21,433 nt of DNA, taken from assembly GCA_041685505.1 (NCBI GenBank), contig JAWLFQ010000041.1:1-21433 (forward strand), written 5' to 3'. Under the pieces are notes generated by a model that worked only from the letters and a program-made list of their open reading frames with translations, was not told the origin of the DNA and searched no databases. This document shows positions 20,586-21,433 of this stretch, one piece after another. Each line of letters begins with the position of its first letter. Position 1 is the first letter of the stretch. The position numbers were made by a program, and so were the translations under genes. Source of the stretch: T1Sed10-7 sp041685505 (GTDB lineage Bacteria > Actinomycetota > Nitriliruptoria > Nitriliruptorales > Nitriliruptoraceae).

Positions 20586-21286
20586 GGTGTCCGGTGTGCC
20601 ACGCCCGCAACGCCGAGGACGCTGCCTGGTGCACGCAGTGTTTCGAACGGTTCGCCCCGGCCTCCCCCGGGCCCGCGGCAGGTGACGGCACCGCCCGGAC
20701 CGGTCACCCCGATCCACCGTCGGCCGGACCCCCGTCCCCGCCTGCGGAGGGGACCGGCGCGGAGGCTGCCGAGGCAGGTAGCACCGGACGCGATGTCCGC
20801 GTCACCGGTGCCGCGGTGGAGTGGCGTTGCAGCACCTGCGGTGCCTGGAGCCCACTGGAGTCGGCGGCCTGCGTCGGGTGCGCGAGCCCGCGGGTCGGCT
20901 TCGGCCCCGTGTCCGCTCCCGACCGTGCGGGCGGGCAGGGTGGTGTCGGGCTGGGCGGCGCCCTGGTCGCCAGCACGTTGCTCCCCGGGCTCGGCCACCT
21001 CCTGCGCGGCGCTGTCGGAACGGGGCTCGGCCGGCTGTTGCTGTGGGTGCTGTGGGGCGGTGGTGGGCTGGCGCTGGTGGCCACGGGCGGTCTCAGCGCC
21101 GCTGCGCTGGTGCTGTTGCTGGCCGCCCTCGCGCTGTGGGCCGTCACCCTCATCGATCTGCAGCGGGCGGTGGAAGGACGGCCGCCGATCGCGACCGCGC
21201 GGGTGCTGGCCTGGTCGGTGGTCGTCGTCACGCTGCTGCTGGTGGGGGTGGTGCTGGCGACCTCCATCGGTGGCGGCCCGCAGTGA
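20582..21286 (+). CDS. Double-zinc-ribbon membrane protein
   Basis: In this 234-residue protein two CxxC...CxxC zinc ribbons, residues 3-20 (C3, C6, C17, C20) and 83-100 (C83, C86, C97, C100), are separated by a Pro/Gly/Ala-rich, probably disordered linker. A C-terminal membrane part has about four hydrophobic segments (roughly 122-140, 150-168, 171-192, 206-228). LLPGLGHLLRGAVGTGLGRL resembles the PGLGQ-type first helix of TM2-like small membrane proteins. The ribbons should face the cytoplasm and could recruit a partner, perhaps the neighbouring ATPase. GTG at 20582 overlaps the SRPBCC stop, so they are coupled; an earlier in-frame start at 20525 lacks support because the ribbon begins at residue 2 of the chosen form. 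Function unknown. Confidence 0.8.
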   Translation: MRCPVCHARNAEDAAWCTQCFERFAPASPGPAAGDGTARTGHPDPPSAGPPSPPAEGTGAEAAEAGSTGRDVRVTGAAVEWRCSTCGAWSPLESAACVGCASPRVGFGPVSAPDRAGGQGGVGLGGALVASTLLPGLGHLLRGAVGTGLGRLLLWVLWGGGGLALVATGGLSAAALVLLLAALALWAVTLIDLQRAVEGRPPIATARVLAWSVVVVTLLLVGVVLATSIGGGPQ

Positions 21287-21300
21287 GCCGAAACGCCCGC

Positions 21301-21318
21301 GCGTGGCCGCTACCACGC
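21301..21318 (+). terminator. Weak hairpin after the zinc-ribbon gene
   Basis: GCGTGG (21301-21306) can pair with CCACGC (21313-21318) around a 6-base loop, 15 bases past the stop. It is short and has no T-run, so it may only attenuate, or be chance. Confidence 0.25.
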
Positions 21319-21338
21319 CCGTGCGAGATGTCAGCGGC

Positions 21339-21344
21339 TAGCCT
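21339..21344 (+). promoter_or_regulatory. Candidate -10 element of the ArsA-like ATPase gene
   Basis: TAGCCT fits TAnnnT, in the same CTAGC context seen at 5926 and 12341. Predicted start near 21351 leaves a leader of about 27 bases with GGAG (21368-21371) before the CTG at 21378. Confidence 0.3.
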
Positions 21345-21377
21345 CGACGCGTTGTGAGCCGATGACCGGAGACGATC

Positions 21378-21433
21378 CTGACCCGCGTGGTCCTGTGCAC
21401 CGGTAAGGGCGGCGTCGGGAAGACCTCGATCGC
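21378..21433 (+). CDS. ArsA/GET3-like P-loop ATPase, 5' end only
   Basis: Only 18 full codons are present before the window ends. They read LTRVVLCTGKGGVGKTSI, a deviant Walker A motif (KGGVGKT) at the very N-terminus, as in ArsA/GET3 and ParA/MinD ATPases. The TRVVLxTGKGGVGKT form is the one I associate with actinobacterial ArsA-like proteins, which lie beside SRPBCC genes. The frame has a stop at 21363-21365, so initiation must be at CTG 21378 (GGAG 6 bases upstream) or GTG 21387 (15 bases from GGAG, too far). The CTG is favoured: decoded as Met it gives MTRVVLCTGKGG. An out-of-frame ATG at 21362 opens a 14-codon frame that stops at 21404-21406. Confidence 0.75.
   Translation, partial: MTRVVLCTGKGGVGKTSI

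Noticed and set aside
1..21433. CRISPR array, insertion sequence, integrase, tRNA or rRNA
   Set aside because: No spaced direct repeats beyond the single 11-mer pair, no transposase or recombinase motifs, and no tRNA or rRNA-like sequence seen; a tRNAscan or Rfam search would be decisive.

Overview
This window is very G+C-rich (around 70% or more by eye). Its genes are densely packed with many GTG starts and ATGA/GTGA stop-start overlaps. It encodes a WhiB-family Fe-S regulator, a PimB-type mannosyltransferase and an actinobacterial exonuclease/UvrC hybrid. Together these point to an actinomycete. A secreted protein with three SLH domains is more typical of deep-branching actinobacteria (Nitriliruptoria/Euzebya-like) than of mycobacteria or streptomycetes; that placement is inference. 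I see no rRNA, tRNA, CRISPR array, insertion sequence or phage gene.

Layout, left to right. (1) 135-3722: a GlxK-type glycerate kinase, then a secreted SLH-anchored metallophosphatase/5'-nucleotidase preceded by an 11-bp tandem repeat resembling a PHO box. (2) 3911-5882: an IscA/ErpA-type Fe-S protein, converging over a shared palindromic terminator on a reverse-strand pair, a secreted C-tail-anchored protein and a NicO/RcnA-type nickel/cobalt permease. (3) 5963-8027: an unknown 180-aa protein converging on a reverse-strand pair, a tandem universal-stress protein and a TusA-like sulfur carrier. (4) 8185-10120: a stand-alone receiver domain, trpD and a CsaA-type tRNA-binding protein. (5) 10094-12265, reverse: a DEDDh exonuclease/GIY-YIG/UvrC-like repair protein with a near-consensus LexA (SOS) box, and whiB. 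(6) 12569-14045: a TetR regulator with palindromes upstream, converging on an Fpg/MutM glycosylase. (7) 14135-17289: a tightly overlapping operon of DUF309 protein, small zinc-ribbon protein, coiled-coil NYN ribonuclease and PimB-like glycosyltransferase. (8) 17300-19264, reverse: a polytopic membrane protein with a degenerate EEP (endonuclease/exonuclease/phosphatase) domain. (9) 19303 to the end: an overlapping operon of alpha/beta hydrolase, SRPBCC protein and double-zinc-ribbon membrane protein, followed by the first bases of an ArsA/GET3-like ATPase.

The set trpD, exonuclease-UvrC hybrid, PimB-like transferase, SRPBCC protein and ArsA-like ATPase recalls, from memory, the mycobacterial neighbourhood around trpD-Rv2191-pimB'-Rv2185c-Rv2184c. 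The right half may therefore be a divergent version of an actinobacterial envelope-lipid locus with extra members (NYN RNase, lipase, zinc-ribbon membrane protein). The most testable regulatory signals are the SOS box at 11907-11922, the tandem 11-mer at 1267-1288 and the palindromes at 8071-8087, 12472-12488 and 12510-12528.
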